A stretch of DNA of 64,000 nt from DASQYE01 sp035940775 (lineage in GTDB: Bacteria > Acidobacteriota > Blastocatellia > Pyrinomonadales > Pyrinomonadaceae). Every line of letters starts with the position of its first letter. Position 1 is the first letter of the stretch. The notes under the pieces are model-generated. The model was given only the letters and a program-made list of their open reading frames with translations, was not told the origin of the DNA and ran no database searches. The translations under genes were made by a program, and so were the position numbers. Below, piece by piece: positions 26,972 to 36,066 of this stretch. Where the stretch lies: NCBI GenBank assembly GCA_035940775.1, contig DASZEN010000050.1, forward strand, positions 62,001-126,000, in the 5' to 3' direction.

Positions 26972-27352
26972 GATTTATCATTGGGAATGATTCGCAGGAT
27001 GATAGAGAAGGATGGATTATAACTGAGAAGCTGTTTTTGCAACACAGCCGTTCGGAAAGACCATTGGTGAGTACCACAGCCAACCGAGGCCGTACGCCAT
27101 TACAGAGAAGATGCTGACCTGTAGCCGGGGCACTCGATTGTTTGCGCAAGGTATTGCTACCACCTCAGAGTGATTGACTTTCATTTTCCGCTCTCAACTC
27201 AAACATGCCTTAAATGTGTCTTACCTGAACTGGTCTAAACAATAAAATAACAAGTGGTTATTGTTTTAATACCATCCTCGCATATATAAATATATTGTTA
27301 ACGCTCGGGTGCCTGGCAGCGGTTCAACTCTTTCGGAAACGCAAAGGTTATT
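26972..27352. other. Intergenic region, AT-rich towards its right end
   Basis: About 380 bp. From 27230 to 27300 it is strongly AT-rich (repeated TAAA/ATAT stretches) and probably contains the promoter of the NTF2-like gene pair. No gene or repeat is evident. Confidence 0.4.
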
Positions 27353-27934
27353 ATGCTCAAAGCACTTAACCACGATTCAATAAAAGGAAACATTGTGGGC
27401 GCATTTAAATCAAAAAAATCGTTTTTCATTTTGCTGGTTTTGTTTTGTGGTAGCTATGGGATAAACGCCCGGAGCCAGGATAATCCTGATTCTCGCGGAA
27501 TGGTAACGAAGCCGAGCGCCGCGCAGGAAGAGTCGGATTCCGAGATGGCGAAAGTGCGGCGCGCGATTGATGCCGGGAACGCTGTCTGGGTTGCGGCGTG
27601 GGCCAAAGGCGATGCGACGATGCTTCCCAGTACATTCACTGCGGACGGGAAAGAACTGGTTGCGGGCGGCAAAGTCTATAAAGGGCGCAAACAAATTCTT
27701 GATCTGATGCGCGAAACAATGAAGAAGCGGGGCGGGCGGGCGAAGCTCACGGTTACGACAACCGATGTCTGGCTCGACGGGGACACCGCTTACGAAACGG
27801 GCACGGCAGTTTATGAATTTACGGTTGAGGGTCAGCCGCAAAAGTTGGAGCGGCGGTATTTTACGATCTGGAAAAGGCAGTCAAAACGCGGGGCGTGGAA
27901 AATATACTCGAACACAGGTATTGCCAAAGAGTGA
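27353..27934 (+). CDS. Exported NTF2-like protein (DUF4440/SnoaL-type)
   Basis: This is a 193-residue protein with a basic start, a hydrophobic signal helix (FFILLVLFCGSYGINA) and a C-terminal domain of about 120 residues with the DUF4440 pattern: a first helix (AIDAGNAVWVAAWAKGD), FTADGKELVAGG, then strands ending in RYFTIWKRQ...WKIYSNTG. Such cone-shaped NTF2-like domains bind or isomerise small molecules, but many have no known activity. AAGG precedes the ATG. The next gene, also exported, follows after 68 bp and is probably in the same operon. Confidence 0.8.
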   Translation: MLKALNHDSIKGNIVGAFKSKKSFFILLVLFCGSYGINARSQDNPDSRGMVTKPSAAQEESDSEMAKVRRAIDAGNAVWVAAWAKGDATMLPSTFTADGKELVAGGKVYKGRKQILDLMRETMKKRGGRAKLTVTTTDVWLDGDTAYETGTAVYEFTVEGQPQKLERRYFTIWKRQSKRGAWKIYSNTGIAKE

Positions 27935-28002
27935 ATGATGCAGGCAGTAATCGAACTGGAAAATTAAAAAAATCGAAAGCTACGGACAGATGGAGAAAAT
28001 CA

Positions 28003-28656
28003 ATGAATGGAATCAATAAAAGAAAGAATTTAGCGACGGGCGTGGCCAGGCACGTGCTAATTTATTTTCTATTATGCGGGGTGATTATCCTTCTGCAAGC
28101 CCATCAAAGTCTCGCACAGTCGAATCGAGAAGCACCAAAAACGAACCCGCAGCAAACCGTCAAGCAACGGGACGGACAAAGCGATTTTGACTTTGAAATC
28201 GGGACTTGGAAAACCAAACTGAAGCGACTCCTTGATCCGTTAAGCGGCTCGACCACCTGGGTCGAATATGAAGGGACAACCGTCGTTAGAAAAGTTTGGA
28301 ACGGTCGCGCCAATCTGGTTGAATTAGTTGCCGATGGCCCGTCGGGTCATTTTGAAGGTCTAAGCCTGCGTCTATATAACCCTCAATCTCGCCAATGGAG
28401 TCTCAATTTTGCTAACGTCAAGAGCGGCGTTATGACTCAGCCGACAATCGGCGAGTTCAAAAACGGGCGCGGCGAGTTTTATAGCCAGGAAACGCTCGAT
28501 GGCCGAGCCATCCTTGTTCGATTTGTCATATCGGATATAACTCCGAACTCCTGCCGTTTTGAACAGGCGTTCTCGGATGATGGCGGCAAAACCTGGGAGG
28601 TAAATTGGATCGCCGTCGATACGCGGGTGAAAGATGAACCGAAGAACGGCTATTGA
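28003..28656 (+). CDS. Exported DUF1579-like protein
   Basis: This is a 217-residue exported protein. The ATG at 28003 follows GGAGAAAATCA and opens a signal peptide (VLIYFLLCGVIILLQAHQSLAQ); the frame extends further upstream, but that start lacks support. The mature part has a beta-rich pattern (DFDFEIGTWKTKLKRL, TTVVRKVWNGRANLVEL, GLSLRLYNPQSRQWSLNFAN) like DUF1579 and related lipocalin-like proteins that appear in stress or biosynthetic contexts. The function is not established. It follows the NTF2-like gene and is likely co-expressed. Confidence 0.75.
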   Translation: MNGINKRKNLATGVARHVLIYFLLCGVIILLQAHQSLAQSNREAPKTNPQQTVKQRDGQSDFDFEIGTWKTKLKRLLDPLSGSTTWVEYEGTTVVRKVWNGRANLVELVADGPSGHFEGLSLRLYNPQSRQWSLNFANVKSGVMTQPTIGEFKNGRGEFYSQETLDGRAILVRFVISDITPNSCRFEQAFSDDGGKTWEVNWIAVDTRVKDEPKNGY

Positions 28657-28718
28657 GTCCCACCGCATGTTAGAGATTCTTTTATGGAAAGTTTACCGAC
28701 GAATGAAATTCCGACTTC

Positions 28719-29552
28719 TCAATTACTCAACAACCCCTGTATCAGGTCACTCGAAGCCAGGTTAGTTGTCCATCCGAAACCTCCCTCCTTCCGCATTTCC
28801 TGACCGGCGCGTATCAAAGCGGTAATTGCAGCACGCGCCAGCGCGCCTCCGACACTGATACGCTTAACGCCCGCGTCGGCCAATTCCGCGACTGTCACGC
28901 CTTTTATAAACGGCGCAAGGACATTCACCGGCTTGTTTAATGCGCCCGTTACAAGCCGAACCTCTTCGAGCGTTTTAAGTCCCGGCGCGTAAAGAACATC
29001 TGCCCCGGCTGCCTCGAATGCCTGTAGGCGGCGGATCGTATCGTCAAGGTCGTTCCTTCCATGAAGCAAATTTTCGGCGCGCGTCGTGAGGGCGAAAGGA
29101 AAATCGAGCGAGTGCGACGCTTCTACGGCAGCGTGAACGCGTTCGACAGCTAAACCAAATTCGTAAATGGGATTCGCCGGATTGCGGGTGTAATCCTCGA
29201 TTGAACCTCCGGCCAATCCGGCTTGTGCCGCCGCAAGAATGGTTGCCGCCGCCTTTTCCGGCTCGTCCGCGAAACAGTTTTCCAAATCCGCGCTCACCGG
29301 CAAATCGGTTGCCGCGCAGAGGCTTCGACAATGCGCGATAACTTCATCGAGCGAAACCTGTCCGTCAAGTCGCCCGAGAGAATTTGCAAAACCTGCACTG
29401 GTCGTCGCCAGGGCTTCAAAGCCCAAGCCGGAAAGCAGTCGTGTCGAGCCCGGATCCCATGAGTTTGGGATAATGAAAGCACCCTCGCGCTCGTGCAGAG
29501 CTTTGAATTTTTCAGCCTTTTCCATCTGACTCAGTGACATGTTATTTAGCAT
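28719..29552 (-). CDS. Isocitrate lyase/PEP mutase family protein
   Basis: This is a 277-residue TIM-barrel enzyme of the PEP mutase/isocitrate lyase superfamily. It shows the N-terminal IPNSWDPGSTRLLSGLGF, the metal-binding region with DLENCFADEPE in place of the usual DxDxG-type segment, the SIEDYT loop that follows, and GADVLYAPGLK. These enzymes cleave or form C-C or C-P bonds in oxaloacetate-like acids; related members are oxaloacetate decarboxylases. The frame opens at 29552, 7 bp inside the end of the MocR gene, so the two are coupled; ATGs at 29540 and 29525 are alternatives. Regulation by the adjacent MocR protein is probable. Confidence 0.85.
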   Translation of the reverse strand: MLNNMSLSQMEKAEKFKALHEREGAFIIPNSWDPGSTRLLSGLGFEALATTSAGFANSLGRLDGQVSLDEVIAHCRSLCAATDLPVSADLENCFADEPEKAAATILAAAQAGLAGGSIEDYTRNPANPIYEFGLAVERVHAAVEASHSLDFPFALTTRAENLLHGRNDLDDTIRRLQAFEAAGADVLYAPGLKTLEEVRLVTGALNKPVNVLAPFIKGVTVAELADAGVKRISVGGALARAAITALIRAGQEMRKEGGFGWTTNLASSDLIQGLLSN

Positions 29553-31162
29553 TTTATTTTTATGTGTTCCTTAAAATATTCAACTCCCGAAGAGATGGAG
29601 ACGCGACGCACGCGACGGTTGTCGAAATGGAACGAGCCTCTCGGGATTGGATTATCTTGATTTCGCATCATCTCGGTCAGAACTTTAGTCAGTTTTCTTA
29701 CACCGCGCTTGATCTGTTTTTCATCAAACGCCGCGTAACCGAAAACCAGACCGTTACGTTTATATTTATTGATGCTGGAATCGGAAATGGACTGAAATCT
29801 GACATTTTGCAGAGCGGCTTTTTGCGCCACTTCCTGATCATCAAGATAATCGGGCAGCCATCCGACGAGATGCATACCGGCATCGTCGGCTTTCATCTCC
29901 ACCAAACCTCTCAAGTTTCGCTTAACTTCTTCGACTAAAATCTGCTGCCTTTCTTCATAAAGCGTTCGCATCCGACGGACATGACGGGCGAAATGACCTT
30001 CGGCTATAAACTCGGCTAAAATGGCTTGATTAATCAACGGGGATTGCGCTCCGCTTAAAATTCGCCCGCTGGTGAAGACATCCACCAAATCCGGCGGCAC
30101 CACGAGGCATCCGAGTTTCAGAGTCGGGTAAATCGTCTTGCTGAAAGTTCCTACGTAAAGAACTCTTCCTTCCTCGTCGAGTCCTTGCAGAGACGCGAGC
30201 GGATGACCGCGGTAGCGGTACTCGCTATCGTAATCGTCCTCGATAATCCATGCGCCCGTAGCCCGCGCCGCTTCTATCAGCGACAGCCGCCTCGCCAGAC
30301 TCATCGTCACGCCGAGCGGGTATTGATGCGAAGGGGTTACATAAACGAGTTTCGGTTTTTTGCTCCGCTCGTATGCCGCCTTTAAATTTAGCCCGTCCTT
30401 ATCAACAGGAACGGGAATTATTTTGGCTCTTGAAAGGGCGAATAAGTTACGCGCGCTCAAATAACCGGGGTCTTCCATCCAAATCTCATCGTTCTGATCG
30501 AGGAAGACCGCGGCGATTAAAGCGAGCGCCTGCTGAGTGCCAGCGGTGATAATGATCTGCTCCGGCTCGCAAACGACGCCGCGGGCGGATTTTAAGTGCG
30601 CGGCGAGCGTTTCACGCAACGGGCGAAAACCCGCCAGATCACCGTTGAGCAGAGTCGCCGATGGTGTCAGGCGGTGCTGGCGCGCGGCAATTCTTGTCCA
30701 GGTATTAAAAGGGAAAGAATCCACTGCGGTCAGGCCATTCTGGAAAGGAGTGAATTTGGTTCCTTCGTGTTCGAGCAAAACGTCATCGAAGCTCCGGGCC
30801 ATTAGCCTTCCTTGTTTGGAAAGATTCAACCCGCGAGAAAAGGCTGCCGTCTTCACCGCCCGCGTTTTCGCCGTTTGCATCAATTCTTCCGGTAATGCAC
30901 CGGCGACAAAGGTTCCCGCGCCGATTTTGCCTTCCAAATAGCCTTCGGCAAGAAGCTGGTCATATGCGTTAACGACCGTCATCCGCGAAATACCCAGTTG
31001 CAGAGCCAGAGCGCGCGAAGAGGGGATACGTGACCTTGCCGGAAGCTCGCCGCTTAAAATTGCCTGGCGCATCTTCTCGTAAATCTGGCGGTGCATGGGT
31101 ATCCGTGAAACCGTTCGGTCGCGCAAGGTAACAAACGGGAATGTGGGGTTTGGGTTTTTCAT
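29546..31162 (-). CDS. MocR/GntR-type regulator with aminotransferase domain (PdxR-like)
   Basis: This is a 538-residue chimeric regulator. Residues 15-85 are a GntR winged helix (RQAILSGELPARSRIPSSRALALQLGISRMTV), and from about 135 a fold-I aminotransferase domain follows: NGDLAGFRPLRETLAAHL, ITAGTQQALALIA, EDDYDSEYRY and the lysine-bearing YVGTFSKTIYPTLKLG. In PdxR-like proteins PLP or an aminoacyl-PLP is the effector. The gene overlaps the PEP-mutase family gene by 7 bp. A perfect palindrome (31181-31197) lies 19 bp upstream of the start and may be its operator. The ribosome site is weak. Confidence 0.92.
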   Translation of the reverse strand: MKNPNPTFPFVTLRDRTVSRIPMHRQIYEKMRQAILSGELPARSRIPSSRALALQLGISRMTVVNAYDQLLAEGYLEGKIGAGTFVAGALPEELMQTAKTRAVKTAAFSRGLNLSKQGRLMARSFDDVLLEHEGTKFTPFQNGLTAVDSFPFNTWTRIAARQHRLTPSATLLNGDLAGFRPLRETLAAHLKSARGVVCEPEQIIITAGTQQALALIAAVFLDQNDEIWMEDPGYLSARNLFALSRAKIIPVPVDKDGLNLKAAYERSKKPKLVYVTPSHQYPLGVTMSLARRLSLIEAARATGAWIIEDDYDSEYRYRGHPLASLQGLDEEGRVLYVGTFSKTIYPTLKLGCLVVPPDLVDVFTSGRILSGAQSPLINQAILAEFIAEGHFARHVRRMRTLYEERQQILVEEVKRNLRGLVEMKADDAGMHLVGWLPDYLDDQEVAQKAALQNVRFQSISDSSINKYKRNGLVFGYAAFDEKQIKRGVRKLTKVLTEMMRNQDNPIPRGSFHFDNRRVRRVSISSGVEYFKEHIKIKC

Positions 31163-31180
31163 TCTTATATTTACTTATAG

Positions 31181-31197
31181 CATGCCGAATTGGCATG
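31181..31197. promoter_or_regulatory. Palindrome upstream of the MocR gene
   Basis: CATGCC-GAATT-GGCATG is a perfect 6-bp-arm palindrome 19 bp before the MocR start. A CCAATTC motif, inverted to its GAATTGG core, recurs at 31231-31237. The two together are a plausible autoregulatory site. Confidence 0.5.
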
Positions 31198-31356
31198 GTA
31201 AAATCCTCTAAATAAAAAATATGGATAATACCAATTCAGGTCTTGTAAAAGATTCCCGAGAGGAGAATGGACTATAACAATTTCTCCGAAATGGCACTTG
31301 AATGAGCGCCACTTGCAACTACTATAAGTTTTATACTCGTAGCGAAATAGATATTA

Positions 31357-31662
31357 ATGAGCGAATGTTTAAGCGTCCCTGGCGAAACCATGCTGCGCGG
31401 CCTGCCGAAGCGCGGATCATCGGCTTTACTCGCCCCGATTCAGCCCGGATCGCTTAAGGGCCTGCACCTTGTGGTAACGGACATCAGCGAAGCTCTGGAG
31501 GCGCTCGTTGAGCGGGGAGTTGCAGTCGGCGAGATTACGGATTTTAAGAGTGCGAAGTACGCCGGAGTCAGTGGTGACCCGGATGGCAATTTGTGGCTGC
31601 TCCGGGAGTTCCCGGCAGAACTCAGACGGCCCGGACAAGCCTTCTATCAGTGGGGCGATTGA
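31357..31662 (+). pseudogene. Truncated VOC/glyoxalase family remnant
   Basis: The 101-codon frame encodes only the second half of a VOC (glyoxalase/bleomycin resistance) protein: PGSLKGLHLVVTDISEALEALVERG, then YAGVSGDPDGNLWLLREFP. The first beta-alpha-beta repeat, including the first metal ligand, is absent, and upstream sequence is AT-rich with stops. Intact members have about 125-140 residues for the full two-module domain. It is best read as a gene remnant, although a short protein could still be made. Confidence 0.6.
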
Positions 31663-31728
31663 TCGCCAGCGGCATAACACCGGCGGGCATCCGACCGCCG
31701 ACTCTCATCTATAGCTGGAAAGTTTATT

Positions 31729-32199
31729 ATGAGAATTGAACATACACCATCTGCAACAGCAGAAATGCTTATTCGCAAACCGGTCGCCGAAGTATTTGAG
31801 GCTTTTGTCAATCCTGCCATTACAACCAGGTTCTGGTTCACCAAAAGCAGCGGAAGGTTAGAAACAGGCAAACAAATCCAGTGGGACTGGGAAATGTATA
31901 ATGCTTCCGCGCAGGTTATCGTGAACGCAATTGAACAGAATAGGCGAATACTCGTTGAATGGTCAGGGTATGGCACCACGACAATCGAGTGGCTTTTTTA
32001 TCCTCAAGCGGATGGCACAACTTTCGTCAGCATTACGAACGCCGGGTTTAGCGGCGAAGGGGATGAGATTGTCAGGAATGCGCTGGATTCAATGGGAGGA
32101 TTTACGATGGTGCTGTGCGGATTAAAGGCGCTACTGGAACACAATATAATCTTAAATCTCATAGCGGATCGTTTCCCTGAAGGGCTAGAGAAAAGCTAA
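31729..32199 (+). CDS. SRPBCC family protein (AHSA1-like)
   Basis: This is a 156-residue START/Bet v1-fold protein of the AHSA1 group. Typical features are EMLIRKPVAEVFEAFVNPAITTRFWFTKSSGRL at the start, WEMYNASAQVIVNAIEQNRRILVEW in the middle and a long C-terminal helix around GGFTMVLCGLKALLEHN. The fold binds hydrophobic ligands in a central cavity; these proteins are often found beside ArsR-type regulators, but none is next to this one. GGAAAG precedes the ATG. The specific ligand is unknown. Confidence 0.88.
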   Translation: MRIEHTPSATAEMLIRKPVAEVFEAFVNPAITTRFWFTKSSGRLETGKQIQWDWEMYNASAQVIVNAIEQNRRILVEWSGYGTTTIEWLFYPQADGTTFVSITNAGFSGEGDEIVRNALDSMGGFTMVLCGLKALLEHNIILNLIADRFPEGLEKS

Positions 32200-32474
32200 G
32201 AACGATCTTTGGTTTTGTGGCGGCTCGCTTCGGTTAAGCGCGGCGGCTCGATTCATCGTTCAGCCTGACACAGGTCACATTATGATGCTTAAAGCTGCCG
32301 AAAAGTTTTGCGAAATTGGTGGAAACATCGCTTTGCAAAAGGTGACCTGAGATTAAAACGTCTAACAAATTATAGAGAGGCGAAACAGATAGCCTCATAA
32401 AACGTCGCTCGTTAAACTCAATGTTGACTTCCGGCGTTTTCACCCGCATCAACCCGTACTTTGAGGAGACAATT

Positions 32475-33326
32475 ATGAAGGCGTTCGGATTTTTAGCGGC
32501 TCTGTTTATAGTGGCGGTCGGCTCCGGTTTTAGCGTGTCGGCGCAGGAGACGAAAGTCCGTTGGTTCGGTCACGCGGCTTTTTCAGTCATCACGCCGAAA
32601 GGTAAGGTATTGTTGATTGACCCCTGGCTCAGGAATCCTATGAATCCTGACGCAAAAGGGGGCCTTGACCCTCTGGCCTCGCTTTCAAAGGTCGACTACA
32701 TTCTGCTTACGCACGGACACCGCGATCATGTAGGCGACGCTGTTGAAATCGCAAAGAAGACCGGGGCGGTGCTCATCTGCAATCCTGAGCTTGCGGGTAA
32801 TTTAGTAAAGCTCGCGGACTTTCCCAACAGGCAGGCTGAGACGGACGCCATCATGGGAATCGGCGGCGAGATTCAGATAGCGGACAGCGAAGTGACCGTA
32901 GCCATGACGCCCGCCGTTCATTCGAGCAGCGTGTTTAATCCGAAGGCCACCCCGACGGAAGCCGAGAGAGCTTACGGCGGAAATCCCGCGGGCTTCGTCT
33001 TGATAATCAAGAACGGGCCGACCATTTATCATTCAGGCGACACGGCGTATTTCAAAGACATGGAGACAATAGGCGAGCAATATCAAATTGACGTGGCCCT
33101 GCTCAATATCGGAGGCCATTTCGGAATGGAGCCGCGCATGGCGGCGAAAGCTGCGCAATCGGTTCGCGCCAAACTCGCAGTCCCGCAGCATTACGCAACA
33201 TTCCCCGGCATAGCTGTAAACAGCAACGAGTTTGCTGCCGAGTTGAAGAAGCTAAGCATCGCCTTTTATGAGATGAAGCCCGGCGAGACCATCACCTATC
33301 GCGGCAAACAACTGGTGCAAAAATAA
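32475..33326 (+). CDS. Exported metal-dependent hydrolase, MBL fold (UPF0173/UlaG-like)
   Basis: This is a 283-residue metallo-beta-lactamase-fold protein. The ATG at 32475 has GAGGAG at ideal distance and starts a signal peptide (FGFLAALFIVAVGSGFSVSAQ). The metal motif is THGHRDHVGD, with further His in AVHSSSV, YHSGDT and PQHYATFPG, which matches the UPF0173/UlaG-like group. Cytoplasmic relatives lack the signal, so an extracytoplasmic role is noteworthy. The substrate is unknown. A long perfect hairpin begins 40 bp after the stop codon. Confidence 0.9.
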   Translation: MKAFGFLAALFIVAVGSGFSVSAQETKVRWFGHAAFSVITPKGKVLLIDPWLRNPMNPDAKGGLDPLASLSKVDYILLTHGHRDHVGDAVEIAKKTGAVLICNPELAGNLVKLADFPNRQAETDAIMGIGGEIQIADSEVTVAMTPAVHSSSVFNPKATPTEAERAYGGNPAGFVLIIKNGPTIYHSGDTAYFKDMETIGEQYQIDVALLNIGGHFGMEPRMAAKAAQSVRAKLAVPQHYATFPGIAVNSNEFAAELKKLSIAFYEMKPGETITYRGKQLVQK

Positions 33327-33366
33327 TGAGTCTGCCTCTGTGGTCAGTGTCGTCTCACACTGGACG

Positions 33367-33404
33367 CCGGCTGTTGGCGACTGCTGGCAGTCGCCAACAG
33401 CCGG
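33367..33404. terminator. Perfect 17-bp hairpin
   Basis: Arms 33367-33383 and 33388-33404 are perfectly complementary (CCGGCTGTTGGCGACTG and its complement) with a 4-nt CTGG loop. It lies between the MBL gene and the histidine kinase gene. There is no T-run; it may end the upstream transcript by another mechanism or stabilise its 3' end. Confidence 0.6.
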
Positions 33405-33470
33405 TCTGGGGTGACAACTTTATACAATTCCGGTGCGAACGAGTGGCAACTTTCTGTAGAATCTCGTTGT

Positions 33471-35174
33471 ATGATCTCGCCCAGTATGTTCCGAGATGCG
33501 ATCAGCAAACTATCGCTGCGAAAAAAACTGGCGATACTGGCATCCGTAGGCGTGTTCCTTCCCCTCCTGGTATTGACCTATATGCAGTATCGATCGCTCA
33601 CAGAACTCCAGAACAAAACCAAAGGCGCATTCAAGGACAACCTTCGACAGGGATTAACGATCGTAGAGAGCCAGATGAAACAACGCCTGCATGAGGTCGC
33701 GGCTCAAACCTTGAACCCGGTTGCCAGCATGCATCTTTCGTCGCTTTCATCTCCGGGAGCCGCCGAAGAGTTCGAGAAATATTTTGCAGAAGTAAAGCGT
33801 TCGCACCCTGAGGTTGAAGAGATTTTTGCTTTCGCCTACCGGGGCGATAAGCAAGAAACAGAAGGTTATGCGTATGTGTATTCAGACAAATTCGTGAAAC
33901 TCTACCGGGCGCAATTCACCCCTGCGCAGTCCCACACCCTGTCTCTATTTGATAACGCGCGGATGGCCCAAAGTTTTCTTGACGGTAATCGCAACTATTT
34001 ATTCATACCTGATTCCTGTCCCACATGTGCGCCGGGCATGCATCAAGGAGCGTATCTGTTTTATCCGCTGGAGGTTCTAACAAAGGGAGAGCAGAGCGGT
34101 TTTGCGGGTGTCTTACTAAACGAAGGTTTCGTCAGCGATGACTTGATCGCTGGCAGTATAGGTAAGACTTTGAATTTATATCATCAGAACACTGCCCCCT
34201 CATCAGACATAGCGATTACGATTAGCGACGAGAGCGGCCGGGTACTTTATTCAAACGCGGCGGCTCAAAACGGACACTTTCTCGAAACCAACTTTGATCG
34301 TCCGTTCTCGAATTGGAAGGCTAGAATCGGCCTCAGAAATACAAATCTCGATGACCTCGCGCGCCGCAGTTTTTTGCAGAGTGCCGGGGCGACTTTCCTG
34401 GTACTAGTATTCTTAATTTGTGGTATGGCCCTTACCATACGGGCCACCGCCCGCGAGGCGCGCCTGGCGCAGGCGAAATCTAATTTCGTCTCAAATGTCT
34501 CGCATGAACTAAAGACACCTCTCTCTTTGCTCAGCCTGTTTTCTGAAATCCTCGAACTGGGTCGCGTTAACAGTGAAGAGAAGAAGACGGAGTACTACCG
34601 GATCATCCGCCATGAAAGCCTGCGTTTGAACAAGATGATCGATAACATCCTCGATTTCTCAAAAATCGAGGCCGGACGGAAAACGTATGTTTTCGCCGAT
34701 GGTGATATGGCAGAAGTGATCGAGCATGTGCTCGCCAGCTATCGCTATCAGATCATCAATTCCGGCTTCGACATTCAAACAAACATACAGCCCAGTCTGC
34801 CGCCGGTCTTAATCGACCGCGATGCGATGGCGCAGGCCATCTCAAATCTGCTCGATAACGCCATTAAATATTCAGGCGAGGTGAAGCAGCTTTCGATCAC
34901 AACGAAAACGCTCGGAGCTGAGCTGTCTATTGAAATAGCCGATCACGGCATTGGAATTCCACGCGCCGAACAGGCAAAGATTTTCGAGAAGTTTTACCGT
35001 GTGGGCAACGGACTGGTTCATGATGTAAAGGGCAGTGGCCTCGGCTTATCTCTGGTGAAGCACATTATCGAAGCTCATCAGGGAACCATCTCCATCGAAA
35101 GCGAGGTCGGTAAGGGGAGTCGTTTTACGATTCTACTTCCTCTGGCGCGCAGGGCCGCTGATACTCAAAGTTAG
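33471..35174 (+). CDS. Membrane sensor histidine kinase
   Basis: This is a sensor kinase of about 567 residues that is partnered with the next gene. A first membrane helix lies at 20-37 and a second at about 305-325. The periplasmic sensor between them (40-300) is of unknown type and has a DSCPTCAPGMH stretch with a CxxC pair (C183, C186). The phosphorylated His is H345 in SHELKTP. The N, G1 and G2 boxes read NLLDNAIKYS, DHGIGIP and KGSGLGLSLVKHI. There is no HAMP domain by eye. The start is chosen at the ATG at 33471; an ATG at 33486 or a GTG at 33411 are possible. The response regulator follows 19 bp downstream. Confidence 0.92.
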   Translation: MISPSMFRDAISKLSLRKKLAILASVGVFLPLLVLTYMQYRSLTELQNKTKGAFKDNLRQGLTIVESQMKQRLHEVAAQTLNPVASMHLSSLSSPGAAEEFEKYFAEVKRSHPEVEEIFAFAYRGDKQETEGYAYVYSDKFVKLYRAQFTPAQSHTLSLFDNARMAQSFLDGNRNYLFIPDSCPTCAPGMHQGAYLFYPLEVLTKGEQSGFAGVLLNEGFVSDDLIAGSIGKTLNLYHQNTAPSSDIAITISDESGRVLYSNAAAQNGHFLETNFDRPFSNWKARIGLRNTNLDDLARRSFLQSAGATFLVLVFLICGMALTIRATAREARLAQAKSNFVSNVSHELKTPLSLLSLFSEILELGRVNSEEKKTEYYRIIRHESLRLNKMIDNILDFSKIEAGRKTYVFADGDMAEVIEHVLASYRYQIINSGFDIQTNIQPSLPPVLIDRDAMAQAISNLLDNAIKYSGEVKQLSITTKTLGAELSIEIADHGIGIPRAEQAKIFEKFYRVGNGLVHDVKGSGLGLSLVKHIIEAHQGTISIESEVGKGSRFTILLPLARRAADTQS

Positions 35175-35193
35175 TCATAGGAGAAAAACAGAG

Positions 35194-35874
35194 TTGGCCA
35201 AAGTACTGATCATCGAAGACGAACCCAACATGGTGCTCGGGTTGAAAGATAGCTGTGAGTATGAAGGCTACGAGGTCTCTGTGGCACGCGATGGGAAGGA
35301 AGGCTTGGAGAAGGCCTCGACCGAGAACCCTGACATCATTCTGCTCGATGTGATGCTGCCTTTGATGAGCGGAATAGATGTGTGCCGCACTTTGCGCACG
35401 CGCGGGATCGAAACTCCAATTCTTATGCTGACTGCCCGGAGTCAGGAGATTGACAAGGTGGTCGGCCTGGAAGTTGGCGCAGATGATTACGTGACGAAGC
35501 CATTTAGCATAAAGGAACTGCTCGCGCGCATCAGGGCGCATTTGCGAAGGGCTGCAAAACAGGTCGTCGCAATCGAAAGTTTTACATTTGGCGATGTGGA
35601 GTTGAATTTTAGAAAATATACGGCGCGCAAAGGCGGGCGCGCATTAGACCTTTCAGCTCGCGAATTTGAGATCCTGCACTACCTGATCCGGCGTCGGGGT
35701 GAAATCGTCACACGCGATCAACTGCTCGACGAAGTTTGGGGGTACGATAGCACCCCTGTGACGCGCACGGTTGACAACCACATCGCCAGGCTGCGGCAGA
35801 AAATCGAGCAGAATCCATCGGAGCCGCAGCACATTATTACCGTTCACCGCCTCGGCTATCGCTTCGTCGAATAA
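35194..35874 (+). CDS. OmpR/PhoB family response regulator
   Basis: This is a 226-residue two-domain regulator. The receiver has acidic E9/D10, the phosphorylation site D52 (LLDVMLP) and K in VTKPFS; the C-terminal winged helix ends in RTVDNHIARLRQKIE and ITVHRLGYRFVE. Translation starts at a TTG at 35194, with AGGAG 11 bases upstream; the start lies right at the usual N-terminal AKVLIIEDE. It is surely the partner of the kinase encoded just upstream. Its target genes are unknown. Confidence 0.95.
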   Translation: MAKVLIIEDEPNMVLGLKDSCEYEGYEVSVARDGKEGLEKASTENPDIILLDVMLPLMSGIDVCRTLRTRGIETPILMLTARSQEIDKVVGLEVGADDYVTKPFSIKELLARIRAHLRRAAKQVVAIESFTFGDVELNFRKYTARKGGRALDLSAREFEILHYLIRRRGEIVTRDQLLDEVWGYDSTPVTRTVDNHIARLRQKIEQNPSEPQHIITVHRLGYRFVE

Positions 35875-36066
35875 GCGGCAGCAAATCAATCCCACATTTT
35901 ATCCCTCCGCTCCTTCAGCTCGACTCAAAAACGAGAAAAAGCCCTCTTCCTCTCGGTACAACTTTTTACAATCTAATTACAGCCTGTGGAGACTTGGAAG
36001 TTCAAAGACTATAGGCTCTCAAGGACAGGCTCGAAAAAGTTGGGCTCAAACCGAAAGGAAAAGAAG

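Noticed and set aside
32234..32452. A 72-codon minus-strand frame between the SRPBCC and MBL genes
   Set aside because: It runs across the presumed promoter of the MBL gene and shows no resemblance or ribosome site.
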